NCBI RefSeq assembly: GCF_008808095.1
Contig: NZ_CP023397.1
Span: forward strand, 558,001 to 622,000
From: Pseudoalteromonas ruthenica
GTDB lineage: Bacteria; Pseudomonadota; Gammaproteobacteria; Enterobacterales; Alteromonadaceae
Direction of reading: 5' to 3'
DNA: 64,000 bases
Shown here: piece after piece, positions 52,356 to 62,500 of the stretch
Layout of the letters: every line of letters starts with the position of its first letter
How positions within the stretch are numbered: position 1 is the first letter of the stretch
Translations under genes and position numbers: made by a program
Notes under the pieces: model-generated
The model's database searches: none
Told to the model about the DNA's origin: nothing
Seen by the model: the letters and a program-made list of their open reading frames with translations, nothing else

Positions 52356-53153
52356 TTAGGCCGCTTGCTCAGATTGTTGAGCCACCGTGGTGATTTGATT
52401 AATAGCCACGGCTTCACCATCAACAAACCACATTTTCAGACCGCGACCTATGTACAGCTCGTCACCTAACTGTTGCCATTCTGTCGCTTGTCCCAAACGC
52501 TCGATTTCATTGTTATCACCACCGTAGATAGCAGGAATATGAGCTTCTCCGCTTGGACCATCTTTAATATCAATTTCGACGCGCAACCAAAGGTGCTCAA
52601 CCAGTGACTCGGGTTGTTTAAACTCGATGCTGAGAATTTCTTCACTGCGAGCGAGGTAAAACTCGCCATTGGTGCCGAGCAGTTCGATGTAGTTATTCAG
52701 GCTATCATCAAGATCTCTAAAATCAGTACAAGGAGCGTCATTGATCGCTAGGGTAGGGTTGGCACGCTGCTCTTCGAGCTGTTTGGCTAGGCGCTGTGCA
52801 GTATCACTATCGCCTTCGTTTAAGGCGATACGTAGCTCCAAGAAAATAGCATCTAGGTCATCGTTATCATGAAATAGTTTTGGTGCAGCTTTACCTTGAT
52901 AAAAGTCTTGACGCGCTTGCTCAGCACGTACTAATTGACGCAAGTTCATAGCACCAACAGCAAAATCAGGGTTTTTCTGAACCATGTAGTCAAGCTGTTT
53001 ATCAGCGCGCTCAAGCTCATTGTTAAGGCAAAGCAACTCTATGAATTGGCTGCGTATATCAAAGTTCACGGGATCATCTTTCAACTGTTGCTCACAGTAG
53101 CTGATCGCTTCAAGTAGCTTGCCTTGTTGAATGTAATCGAATATTTCCTTCAT
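52356..53153 (-). CDS. tagJ: TagJ (ImpE-family) accessory protein
   Basis: This 265-residue protein has TPR-like helices at the N-terminus (IFDYIQQGKLLEAISYCEQQ, DIRSQFIELLCLNNELERAD) and a beta-rich C-terminal domain that contains FYLARSEEILSIEFKQPESL and IYGGDNNEIERLGQATEWQQ. These match ImpE/TagJ. TagJ binds the N-terminus of TssB and influences sheath dynamics in the T6SS subgroups that have it. Its position between the second tssC and tssE is the same as in the rhizobial imp locus (impD-impE-impF). It stands 20 bases after the upstream stop and 11 before tssE. Confidence 0.9.
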   Translation of the reverse strand: MKEIFDYIQQGKLLEAISYCEQQLKDDPVNFDIRSQFIELLCLNNELERADKQLDYMVQKNPDFAVGAMNLRQLVRAEQARQDFYQGKAAPKLFHDNDDLDAIFLELRIALNEGDSDTAQRLAKQLEEQRANPTLAINDAPCTDFRDLDDSLNNYIELLGTNGEFYLARSEEILSIEFKQPESLVEHLWLRVEIDIKDGPSGEAHIPAIYGGDNNEIERLGQATEWQQLGDELYIGRGLKMWFVDGEAVAINQITTVAQQSEQAA

Positions 53154-53173
53154 AGTAATCCTGTCTATTTGCC

Positions 53174-54697
53174 TTATTCGTAGTGAGTGGGTGAGAGCTC
53201 GGTCACTAACTTGATGCTAGACACCATCTGGTCTAGCTGAAAGTGGGGCTGAAGCTGCATCACTGAGTAATAATGTCCAGGTTTGGCCTGGTGTTCCTTA
53301 ACATTGACCCGGGCGCTCGAAAGCGGGTAACGAGAGCGCACTTCATCAGACGCAGAGTCTGATGCGGTGGTGTAATTATTTATCCACGACTGCAGGTCTC
53401 GCTCACAGGCTTGTGGAGTCGCATAAGAACCAATTCGGTCACGGCCCATCACCTTGATGTAGTGAGCAAAGCGCGAAACACATAAAATATATTGCATCAT
53501 CGAGGACAGCTTGGCGTTAATACGCGCAGCAACGCTATCGTAGTTGGCCGGTTGCTGGGCAGATGCATTACTGAAAAACACCAAGTTGCCGCTTTTACTC
53601 AGTGGCGAAAGCGGAATAAAGCCGCTATCAGAGAGTGCTTTCTCGGCTCGGTCAGTAATCAGTAAATCAACGGGAGGCTTCGGCTGTTTTTGATACAAGT
53701 CCGTTTCAAAAGGGCTCTGTGCTAGGTTCGTTACAACTCCCTGGTTAGTTTGACCAGGCTGCATTCCACGAATTTGTCCGAACCAACCTGAATTGCAAAA
53801 GGCACGAATAAGCGTTGCTGCAAACGGGTAAGCGGCATTGCCCCAGAGGTTATCTTCATCGGGGTTATTAATGACCTCACGAAATTTGAATCCCTCACTA
53901 CGCTGACCATCTTCAACATACGGGGCACGCATTAGCACGCGAGGCACGGCTATCCCTAAAAACCGAGCATCTTCCATATTGCGCAGCTTTCGCCACTTAA
54001 TATATTCGATTTGCTCGAATTGGGAGCTCAAGTCAACGTGAAAGCCGAGTTCGGAAAAGTTATCAACGCCAAACATATTTGCTTCTGCAGAGGTAATGAA
54101 GGGCGAGAAAGCAGCCGCGCACGTGCGCACAATTTCTTGCAAGGTATCGATATCGTTACCAGCAACGCCAGGTCGTGGCTTATGAGAAATACGATAATCT
54201 CCGATGATGACACCAAAAGGTTCACCGCCTGGATTATCATACTCGTTGGAATAAATTTGTTTAAAAAAGTCGCTTTGGTCGAAATCAGTGGCTTTGCTGA
54301 CATCTTTGGTCAGCGTTTGCCAACTACAATTTAGTAGCTTGATTTTGACTTTACCATCTTTGTCGTATTGCTCCGCCTCTTCTGTGAGGTATTTAACATT
54401 ACGCCAACTGGACTCGAGCGCTTGAAACTTGGGGTGATGAAGGATGATATTGAGCTGCTTTTGTAACAGCTCATCAATCAGTGCGATAGTGCGACTTAAA
54501 TAAGCCCCCACTTTTTCATTGCTGCGTTGCAATGGAGCATCAGGGGCGTTTTCAAGCCACAAAAGCAGTGCATGAGTTGCATCTTTTTGGCGCACGAAGC
54601 GCTCCATAAAGACATCATTTGGCAGGCGTCGAGAAGCAGATTCCTGCTGCTGCTCGAACACATCCTGACTAACAAATGAAAACTCACCAGCACTCAT
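53174..54697 (-). CDS. tssC2: second TssC-type sheath subunit (ImpD-like)
   Basis: This 507-residue protein is a full TssC paralogue: LESSWRNVKYLTEEAEQYDK, FFKQIYSNEYDNPGGEPFG, IIGDYRISHKPRPGVAG, FSPFITSAEANMFGVDNFSE and LMQYILCVSRFAHYIKVMGR-type C-terminal helices. It differs from the TssC at 54743 in nearly all surface positions. Two adjacent TssC-type genes followed by tagJ occur in the rhizobial imp cluster (impC, impD, impE) and in Agrobacterium (TssC41, TssC40). The role of the second copy is unclear; it may replace part of the sheath or act in assembly. It starts 45 bases after the first. Confidence 0.88.
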   Translation of the reverse strand: MSAGEFSFVSQDVFEQQQESASRRLPNDVFMERFVRQKDATHALLLWLENAPDAPLQRSNEKVGAYLSRTIALIDELLQKQLNIILHHPKFQALESSWRNVKYLTEEAEQYDKDGKVKIKLLNCSWQTLTKDVSKATDFDQSDFFKQIYSNEYDNPGGEPFGVIIGDYRISHKPRPGVAGNDIDTLQEIVRTCAAAFSPFITSAEANMFGVDNFSELGFHVDLSSQFEQIEYIKWRKLRNMEDARFLGIAVPRVLMRAPYVEDGQRSEGFKFREVINNPDEDNLWGNAAYPFAATLIRAFCNSGWFGQIRGMQPGQTNQGVVTNLAQSPFETDLYQKQPKPPVDLLITDRAEKALSDSGFIPLSPLSKSGNLVFFSNASAQQPANYDSVAARINAKLSSMMQYILCVSRFAHYIKVMGRDRIGSYATPQACERDLQSWINNYTTASDSASDEVRSRYPLSSARVNVKEHQAKPGHYYSVMQLQPHFQLDQMVSSIKLVTELSPTHYE

Positions 54698-54742
54698 TCA
54701 CATCATCCTTTGCAAAAATACTGAGTTTGTAAAGAGGAGGGC

Positions 54743-56233
54743 TTAGCCCACCTCTGGAATTTTTGCTACCAAACGTAAAGAGGTGGTTAACTCTTCCATT
54801 TGTAGCCATGGCTTAAGCCATGCCACAGCATTATAAGAACCTGGTGCACCAGGAATTTCCTTAACACTGACTTTTGCATCAGCAAGTGGGTAACGAGCAC
54901 GAATTTCCTGACCGCCCCCTTCTGAAGCATTGACATAGCTCAGGATCCAACGGTTTAACCACATTTCCACATCTTCTGCTTCCATGAAGCTACCAATCTT
55001 GTCGCGCGCCATTACTTTGAGGTAATGGGCAAAACGTGAGGTTGCCATCATATAAGGTAGGCGAGCAGAAATTGCCGCATTGGCGGTTGCGTCTGGGTTA
55101 TCGTAAACCTTTGGTTTTTGACAAGTTTGACCACCAAAGAACACAGCATAGTCAGTGTTTTTATAGTGACACAGTGGCAAGAAGCCTAATTTACTTAGCT
55201 CAGCTTCACGACGGTCGGTAATACCGATTTCTGTCGGGCACTTGAGATCTGGGTCGCCGTCATCGCTGGTGAAAATATGCGTAGGAAGGCCTTCAACTTT
55301 ACCGCCACCTTCAGCACCACGAATAGCAGTACAGAAGCCGTATTTTGAGAAGGCCTGAGTCATATTCGTTGCCATTGCATACGCAGCATTGGTCCAGCAA
55401 TAATTATCATGCTCAGTATTACCAGAGCGAGAAGTCGACGGATCGACGTCAAATTCTTCGTAGCCAAATTCTTCAACTGGTTTAGTCGATTCGCCATAAG
55501 GTAGACGCGCTAGCACACGAGGCATGGTAAGCGTCACAAAGCGTGAGTCATCACTATCACGGAATGAACGCCACTTGGTGTATTCTAGCGATTCAAATAC
55601 TTTCTCAAGATCGCGCGGTTTGCTTAACTCTGTCCATGAGTCAAAACCAAACAGTGAAGGCGACGACGCTGAAATAAATGGGCAGAAGCCTGCAGCAGAG
55701 ACGTTTGACATCAAGCTTAAAGTTTCAATGTCTTCTGGGTGGTTAGTAAACTCGTAGTCACCTACGATAGCACCATAGGGCTCACCACCTGGGGTACCAA
55801 ATTCAGACTCGTAAATTTTCTTGAAGGTTTGCGACTGGTCAAATTCAACAGCTTTAGAGAGATCTTTATGCAGCTCTTTCTTCTTCAAGCTCATTACACG
55901 AATTTTGAGAGTGGCATTGGTCTCTGAGTTGCTCACTAAGTGATGCAAACCACGCCAAGAGCCTTCAAGCTTCTGAAACTCTTCATTGTGCATAATGGCC
56001 GACAACTGCTTAGAAATCGCTTCATCAATAACTTTTATTGCTTCATTAAAGGTGACAGTCAGGTTTTTATTCCACTGTACTGTGCCTTTTAGCGCTTCTT
56101 CAGTTAAGGTTTTGATAAGCTCCTGAGCGCGTGAGCTTTCAGTCTGCTTGGTAGCGCCAATTGCCTGCTCTAGCAATGAAAAGCTTTGCTCTTCTACGCC
56201 TTCCTGTTGTTGTTCTTGAACGTCCGTGCTCAT
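54743..56233 (-). CDS. tssC: TssC sheath large subunit
   Basis: This 496-residue protein is the canonical sheath large subunit: [75 protein letters not shown], and the C-terminal [20 protein letters not shown] followed by [19 protein letters not shown]. Its ATG overlaps the TssB stop by one base (TAATG), so the two heterodimer partners are made together. TssB/TssC form the contractile sheath around the Hcp tube, which ClpV recycles. Length is normal. Confidence 0.95.
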   Translation of the reverse strand: MSTDVQEQQQEGVEEQSFSLLEQAIGATKQTESSRAQELIKTLTEEALKGTVQWNKNLTVTFNEAIKVIDEAISKQLSAIMHNEEFQKLEGSWRGLHHLVSNSETNATLKIRVMSLKKKELHKDLSKAVEFDQSQTFKKIYESEFGTPGGEPYGAIVGDYEFTNHPEDIETLSLMSNVSAAGFCPFISASSPSLFGFDSWTELSKPRDLEKVFESLEYTKWRSFRDSDDSRFVTLTMPRVLARLPYGESTKPVEEFGYEEFDVDPSTSRSGNTEHDNYCWTNAAYAMATNMTQAFSKYGFCTAIRGAEGGGKVEGLPTHIFTSDDGDPDLKCPTEIGITDRREAELSKLGFLPLCHYKNTDYAVFFGGQTCQKPKVYDNPDATANAAISARLPYMMATSRFAHYLKVMARDKIGSFMEAEDVEMWLNRWILSYVNASEGGGQEIRARYPLADAKVSVKEIPGAPGSYNAVAWLKPWLQMEELTTSLRLVAKIPEVG

Positions 56234-56733
56234 TATTCTTTCTCCTCAACGTCTAACTCTTTGGCAAGTTTATCCAAGCTTTGAGTGTTGCTCAGTACGT
56301 CTTCTAGGATGTTTTCTAATTCCTCTGAGCGGTCAACCTTGGTCATTAAATCACGTAACTTATTACGCGTGTCCATAAGGTTACGCAGCGGGTCAACTTG
56401 GTTCACAATGGCTGCGGGTTCAAAGTCAGACAGCGATTTAAACTCTAGATCAACACCAATTTCGGAGCCATCATCGGCCAAAGTGTTATCAACTTTAATA
56501 TTCAACGTTGGGCTCATGCGCTTCAACACATCGTTAAAGTTGTCGCGGTCAATTTGAATAAAACGGCGATCTTTTAATGGCTTTAGTGCCTCTTTATTGT
56601 GGCCGGAAAAATCACCGACAACACCAACAACAAAAGGGAGCTCTTTTTTGACCACTGCACCTTCAGTTTCGACATCATAGGTAATGTGGACGCGAGGCTT
56701 CCTTACTCTTTTCAACTTATCATGGATACTCAT
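56233..56733 (-). CDS. tssB: TssB sheath small subunit
   Basis: This 166-residue protein has the TssB signatures: [52 protein letters not shown] and [20 protein letters not shown]. It ends in an acidic tail ([14 protein letters not shown]). It pairs with TssC to build the sheath. In systems with TagJ the N-terminus of TssB is the docking helix. It starts 22 bases after the TssA stop and has a good AGGAG before the ATG. Confidence 0.96.
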   Translation of the reverse strand: MSIHDKLKRVRKPRVHITYDVETEGAVVKKELPFVVGVVGDFSGHNKEALKPLKDRRFIQIDRDNFNDVLKRMSPTLNIKVDNTLADDGSEIGVDLEFKSLSDFEPAAIVNQVDPLRNLMDTRNKLRDLMTKVDRSEELENILEDVLSNTQSLDKLAKELDVEEKE

Positions 56734-56755
56734 CGAGAACTCCTTTCAGATTATT

Positions 56756-57892
56756 CTAGGTTTCGCTATCTTCGACTTTGATGCCTGACAACTTGAAGTA
56801 ACCTGTGCGTGCATCATTGTCAGATATCAGTTCGTTAAGTAGTTCCGGCAGTGTTAATTCACTCCAGCGGATTACTTGCTCTATGGTGTAAGACATGGGC
56901 GAATGAGGCTCTGTCTTACGAAAAAAATCGGATATTTTTTGCAGCTGTTTTATGGCGTCTTGGCGTGAGTTAATGCTCGCCTGAATAACGTCTTTGCTGC
57001 CGCCAGAAGTGCTCTGTTCTTCGCTATCGGCTGCGTCGCTATCGCTTGCTTGCCCATCATCAGCAGCCGGTTCATCGACAGCATTTGCGGCTTCGATACG
57101 ATCTCCAGCCAGGTGCTTGATAGCAGCTCTACATTGTTCGAGAGTTTTAGTGATGTAGCTGGTAGGTTGGGGCGAACCTACTTTCTCGTCCATGGCCTCA
57201 CTTAGGTGCGTGAAAGCCTGTAAACAGTCATCAATTTCTTTATCAAGAGCAACAAAGTACTCGGTTGGAGTTTCTTTGACGGCGGTCGTGATTTGCTCTA
57301 GCGATACCGCACCTTCTTCAACTCGGCGCTCTCGCTTTTCTTCATCTAGACGCTCTAAATCAACAGCACGCTCATATTCCCATAACGAGAATGGACCTTG
57401 AGAGACTCCTTCGGTCATGGCGATGCTCTTCAATGGGATGATGAGTGCGCCTTCACTGTCAATACCATTGAGACCGACAATCGGTGCTACACGCTCTTCA
57501 ATGTCATCTTCATCAGGAGTGGGGTAGAGGGTATCCCAATATAATTCGATCAGCTGTGCGGCAAGTTCAAAGCCATGACTTAAACCGGCAAAACCATGTA
57601 AGCGACAAAGCCCTTCTATGTACCAAGCGACTAGCTCTAAGTCCTTACACTGTTGTGAAAGGACGTCGGGGATTTGTTCAAGTAAGGGTCGCCAATCTCG
57701 CGCAACAGCGATAATACTTTCATCGTCAATGAGGGCATTGCGCTCATCCGCGCGCAGCGTGTTACGTAAGTCTTTTAACGTGTAGTACGTCGACGTCGGC
57801 GATACGTCCTCACGCGGGTCTATCCCGGTCGGCTGCTCGTCGCTGATAGCGTTAACAAGTGGTGATAAATCGAAAAGATCGGTCCCTGACAT
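56756..57892 (-). CDS. tssA: TssA cap/baseplate protein
   Basis: This 378-residue protein starts with the ImpA N-terminal domain (GTDLFDLSPLVNAISDEQPT, IAVARDWRPLLEQIPDVLS, LELVAWYIEGLCRLHGFAGL, LIELYWDTLYPTPDEDDIEE). The second half is helical with an acidic linker (about 275-300) and ends with a short domain that includes PHSPMSYTIEQVIRWSELTL, which matches the TssA-type C-terminus. TssA coordinates tube/sheath polymerisation and caps the growing end. It begins the sheath operon, with a 124-base region upstream that contains a promoter candidate. Confidence 0.92.
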   Translation of the reverse strand: MSGTDLFDLSPLVNAISDEQPTGIDPREDVSPTSTYYTLKDLRNTLRADERNALIDDESIIAVARDWRPLLEQIPDVLSQQCKDLELVAWYIEGLCRLHGFAGLSHGFELAAQLIELYWDTLYPTPDEDDIEERVAPIVGLNGIDSEGALIIPLKSIAMTEGVSQGPFSLWEYERAVDLERLDEEKRERRVEEGAVSLEQITTAVKETPTEYFVALDKEIDDCLQAFTHLSEAMDEKVGSPQPTSYITKTLEQCRAAIKHLAGDRIEAANAVDEPAADDGQASDSDAADSEEQSTSGGSKDVIQASINSRQDAIKQLQKISDFFRKTEPHSPMSYTIEQVIRWSELTLPELLNELISDNDARTGYFKLSGIKVEDSET

Positions 57893-57938
57893 ATACGCTC
57901 AAAATCCCTTGATTGCTTAACTTAATTGCGTCTTATGC

Positions 57939-57967
57939 ATGATAAATAATAAATGTGCCTAAAACAA
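57939..57967 (-). promoter_or_regulatory. candidate sigma-70 promoter before tssA
   Basis: On the minus strand TTGTTT (57967-57962) and TATCAT (57944-57939) are separated by 17 bases. The -10 lies about 47 bases before the tssA ATG. The upstream pppA gene ends at 58017. It is a visual match only. Confidence 0.35.
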
Positions 57968-58016
57968 GGTTATATAGCACAAATGTGATTATTTATCTTT
58001 TGGCAATAGTTAAATA

Positions 58017-58793
58017 TTAGAAGAGCGGTACGGTTTTGTCACCCTGATCGCACTGATTCGTCTCTTGTACATGATTTTCATTATTTTTCACTAAAATGCA
58101 GGTGACATTATCTTTCGCTCCTCGCACCAGCGCAGAGTGCATAAGTGCCATGCCGGCATCAATAATGTTCAGTGGTGATAATGAACTCTCTATTTCGAGA
58201 TCAGAGACTTCTCCTGTGAGCCCGTCACTGCAGAGTAAGAACACATCTTTATCTTGTAACTTGCCTTGCATAACTTCTGGCTGTACTTCGGGGGCTACAC
58301 CTACAGCGCGAGTAATGACATTCGACAGTGGGTGCACGGCAGCCTGTTCTTCGGTAATAACACCTTCATCGACTAGCTCATTCACTTGACTGTGGTCACG
58401 CGTTTGCTGCTCGAGTCGGTCGCGACGCAATAGGTAGCCGCGACTATCGCCCACCCATATGAAGTAATAGCTTTGTTCGTGAAGAAATAGCACCACCGCT
58501 GTCGAGCCCATGGTTTTACCATCCATATTTTCTTGGCTGTGCTGGTACAACTGAGTATTGGCGTCTTCTAATGCCGCGATGATGACATTACAATTGACGT
58601 TGCCACTACCTACACTATCGAGGTGGCGCTTTAATACATCAACAACTAGCTGACTGGCGTAATCGCCAGCGGCGTGGCCGCCCATACCGTCGGCGACGAC
58701 CCAAACATTATGTTGTGGAAGCTCAACTAACGCATCCTCATTTATCTCTCGCACTACACCTCGATGGCTCTGCGCGTAACTGGTAATACTCAT
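58017..58793 (-). CDS. pppA: PP2C-family phosphatase (PppA-like)
   Basis: This 258-residue protein carries the PP2C motifs: SHRGVVREINEDALVEL, VVADGMGGHAAGDYASQLV, IWVGDSRGYLLRRDRLEQQT, VHPLSNVITRAVGVAPEV, LLCSDGLTGEVSD and GAKDNVTCILVKNN. The metal-binding aspartates in these motifs are all present. PppA removes phosphates from FHA/Fha-type substrates to switch T6SS off, as the counterpart of the kinase PpkA. No kinase or FHA gene is in the window. It overlaps tagF by four bases. Confidence 0.92.
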   Translation of the reverse strand: MSITSYAQSHRGVVREINEDALVELPQHNVWVVADGMGGHAAGDYASQLVVDVLKRHLDSVGSGNVNCNVIIAALEDANTQLYQHSQENMDGKTMGSTAVVLFLHEQSYYFIWVGDSRGYLLRRDRLEQQTRDHSQVNELVDEGVITEEQAAVHPLSNVITRAVGVAPEVQPEVMQGKLQDKDVFLLCSDGLTGEVSDLEIESSLSPLNIIDAGMALMHSALVRGAKDNVTCILVKNNENHVQETNQCDQGDKTVPLF

Positions 58794-59512
58794 GCAGTTT
58801 CCCTGTCTAATTTTTGACTATGGTTCCAATCCCAGTGCTGCCATCGTCCATCAAGCATGGCGGAAAATTGGCTTATCGCCGGTAATCCGGGCGTAACCAG
58901 TAAGCAAGGCTCAACCAAACAGGAACCATGTGTCCACCATAGACAATAGTTCGCATATCGTGAGCTCAGTAAATTGTGTAATAAGGTGTTAGCGTCTGCA
59001 CTGGGAGCAAGCATGACGCTTAACGACTCTTTGCTGGGATCGCCAGAGCGTGTCAGCAAAAGCTCTTCAATGTCTGCTTTAGGTTGCTGATATTGCTCAT
59101 TAACTGATTTAAACCAGCTGGGCAAATCAACCGAGTCCTCTAGCACATTGAGCACCGCATCTTCGTACTCTTGCGTTGCAAAGTCATTGTTATAACAATC
59201 CAGCGGCTTACTGTTGGTAATGGCAGCGACGGTAAACGGGAAGTGACGCCCAACCGCATCAACACTGGGAATAAACGAGCCACACATAGCATTGGCCCCG
59301 CAGGCGCCGCTTGATAGGGCAAAGTGCCACACTGGAGAGGTGAGGTAACGCTCAGTCCACATATCACCAAGCTGCTCTTTACTTACCGCCACCACTGATT
59401 GTAACCACTCGTTCCAAGGTACCTGAAAACTACGCTCAAGTTGATGCGCGATAAAGTCCCCACGGGAGGGGACCTTTCCGCAATAGCCCATATTTACAGC
59501 TTGGTCGGACAT
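58790..59512 (-). CDS. tagF: TagF regulator
   Basis: This 240-residue protein has the TagF hallmarks: MGYCGKVPSRGDFIAHQLER, FQVPWNEWLQSVVAVSKEQL, YLTSPVWHFALSSGACGA and GSFIPSVDAVGRHFPFTVAA. The ATG at 59512 was chosen because it overlaps the end of tssM by 19 bases; the next in-frame ATG (59491) is also possible. TagF represses T6SS post-translationally. In Agrobacterium it is fused to PppA; here the two genes overlap by four bases, so the pair is conserved as separate proteins. Confidence 0.93.
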   Translation of the reverse strand: MSDQAVNMGYCGKVPSRGDFIAHQLERSFQVPWNEWLQSVVAVSKEQLGDMWTERYLTSPVWHFALSSGACGANAMCGSFIPSVDAVGRHFPFTVAAITNSKPLDCYNNDFATQEYEDAVLNVLEDSVDLPSWFKSVNEQYQQPKADIEELLLTRSGDPSKESLSVMLAPSADANTLLHNLLSSRYANYCLWWTHGSCLVEPCLLVTPGLPAISQFSAMLDGRWQHWDWNHSQKLDRETA

Positions 59513-62500
59513 CTGAAACTCTCTATGTTGGCACTCCAAAATGGGTGAATGGTGCTACTTGGTAGCAGTTGTACTTTAGCTTCGTTACCGCTTAAAGCGA
59601 TATGTAACTGATGATCATCCTTAGTTTCTGGACGCTTCTGGCTCATATCGTCAAGCATTCTGAACAATGACCATTCACCCGAGTAGGTGGTATTCGTTGA
59701 GCGCCCGCCCTCTGGTGGTGTAAAGACGATGCGTGTTTCGCTTTCTGCACTGTCCCCTGGCCAGGTCATATTGACTACACGCAGCGGCCCATGACGATAG
59801 TTAAGCGCTTGCCCGTCTATTTCTAGGCGGAAGTTACTGACTTTTTTGTCCAGTGAGATAGGTTTCAACCCGAACTGTAGGCTGGGCTTATCACTGCCTC
59901 CGCTGAAAAATGCTTGGCGAATTTTCGAGGCCTGCTCAAACATCGCTAGGCTGCGTTGACTAACACCGATATCGCGCTCAAAGCGCCACGGAGAGGTACT
60001 GGTATCAACATTAGCTGCGAGGTAGCGCTTGAAGAATTTATCCAATGTACCATCTGGGCCGAAGAAGCGGCTGAAATCACGCATCCGTACTTCTTGCGAA
60101 GAAATAGGATTAAACGGATAGCGATCGGCGATGGCAACTCGGTACTCACGAACCACTTGCGAGCGCCAAATCTCATTTAAGTGCTGATTAGCGCTTGCCT
60201 TGGTAATGCGATCGGCATTATGAGTCATGCCTTCTAGCCAGTTATCAAACGGGTAGGGCAGAGAGCGGCTTTGTGAGCGCAGTGTCGCAATAAATTTCGG
60301 ATCGGTATTACTGGCGACTTTAGTTTTAAAGCTTAGCTTTTGCTGATCGCCATTGGCGAGCTTATCAAGATAGCGATTAAGGCTACGCAGGTTGGTTTGG
60401 ATATCTTCTAGCGAATCCGGGTCAACCTCAAGGATTTTCGCAAAGGCCTGTTCCACTTCAGCACCAGGGAGTTGCATCTCGATATCTGGCATTTCATTAG
60501 GCAGTAGGCGCTTTAATCGCGACGTTTTACTATGCAGTGCCACATCGGCGGCATTAGCCGCTACAGCCGCAGCTGCTTTTTGGTTTTTTGACACCGGCAT
60601 TTTGGTGAGCGCGACATTTTTTTGCACGGCAGCAAGAATATTCTTAATGGGCGCTTCAGGACCAGAAAGTATTTCTGTAACGCGCACACCTTCTTCTGTG
60701 GTGCTGTAAGGGCGCAGCGTTAAGTCATCTAAGAACTCTTCCCAGTAGTAGATATAGTCGCGGAAATAACGATACTCCAAGTCTTTCTCTATACGTGCTT
60801 TGGCATCGTCACCGACTTCACTGAGATTATCACCATACACCCAACTATCATGCAGTAAGTTGCTCAATAGTTTCTTCTTCTCAATGTTAAAAATGCCATG
60901 GAAACCACTGTGGGTATAGAGCCCAGGAATCCCTGTATTTATGTCGCGACCACTTTTAAAGCTAAACGCATACATACTGTTGTAGCTGATCACATCACTG
61001 AGTTTGAAGTCGGCCACGCTAGAGTCGATGAAGTCGGTTTTTAAGCGTTGGTAGGCGCGATCAACCAAGGGGAGTTTAGTCAGCTCTACACGGGCATTTT
61101 TAACCGCAGCAAGGTCTTGGTCGACACCTTCAAAGCCTTCAGCTAAGAGCGTTGCGATATGAGAGTTAAGAGCTTGTCGGTCGGCAATATATGCATCGCC
61201 TGGCATCTCGCGTTCAATGTACGCGGCGAACCAAGCCTGAATATCCTCGGCCTTAAAGCGTTCTGGCATATACAGCATAAGATAAGCGCGTAAGGTTTCA
61301 TACAGATATCCTAAGTGTTCTTTGTGCTCACTCATCTCTGTGGTCATCGCTTCGCCCATATAAGGCGCGAGGTGTGCGAATAGTGCCCGTTTATAGGCTT
61401 CAACCGATGGTTGTTTCAGATCGCTGCCTTTGTCATAGCCTACGGCTGATGGGTCTGCAAGCGGAATATGGTCGCTATATCCTGCAGGCAGGTCACGCAG
61501 GCGGTTTAGCGCTTTTGTGAGAGTGAGTAAATCGGTTTGTCCGTTTAGCCCGCCAGCCGTGAGCAGCTGATACTCATCAATAGCGCCTTGCGTTGACTTG
61601 ATGAGTTCTTTGTTCCAAGAGTAGCTAAGATACCAGCTAATACTCAGCGCTAAAGTGGCACAAGCAGCGGTGGATATTGCACCAATACGCATCCACTTGT
61701 TCTGTTTATCGTGGTGGCGGTTAGTTGAGGCTAAGTTTTGCTCCGGAAAGACCACTTCCTCTAATAGTCGCTTAATGAAGAAGGCGCGGCTACTTTCACC
61801 GCCTGTGTTAGCACTGTAACCTTTCTTATGGGCCAACAAATCTTCAGGTACACCTTCTTGTGTCGCACTGGTTAGGTAAACGCCCCGTAAAATAGGCAGC
61901 TGCTCGTAGGCGTTAGGGGTGAAAATTTCCTTTAGGAAGGTGTCGGCGATGCCCTGCAGTACACGCAATTGACGAGGAAACTCAAAAATAATGCCACGAC
62001 GTTTCGGGTCGCGCTCATGCATCAAGCGTTGGTTGAGCTTGGCTGCAAGGTTAGAAATAAGCGCATGGAATTCCCGGTTAAAGTGATTCACCGGTGCTTG
62101 TTCATTATCCGCTGTATTCAATTCAAAAGTGACACCTAGAACTTGTTCTGCTTCTTCTTCAGTTAAATACTCAAAGTATTCATTAAAGCCAGCAATCAAA
62201 TCAGCTTTTGACAAAATAACGTACACAGGAAACGACATACCAAGCTGGTTTTGCAGTTCCTGCAAACGCTGTTTAATGGCGCGGGCGTGAAGATTTCGTT
62301 CGGTCTTGGTCTGGTGCATTAATTCGCTAATGCCCATGGAAATAACTACGCCGTTGATGGGGCGTAATGGTCTGTTTTTACGCAATAACCCCAAAAAACC
62401 TTGCCATGCACGAGCATCATGTCGGGCATGACTGTCTTGTGTGGTATAGCGTCCAGCGGTATCAATGAGCACGGCTTTATTGGTGAACCACCAATCACAG

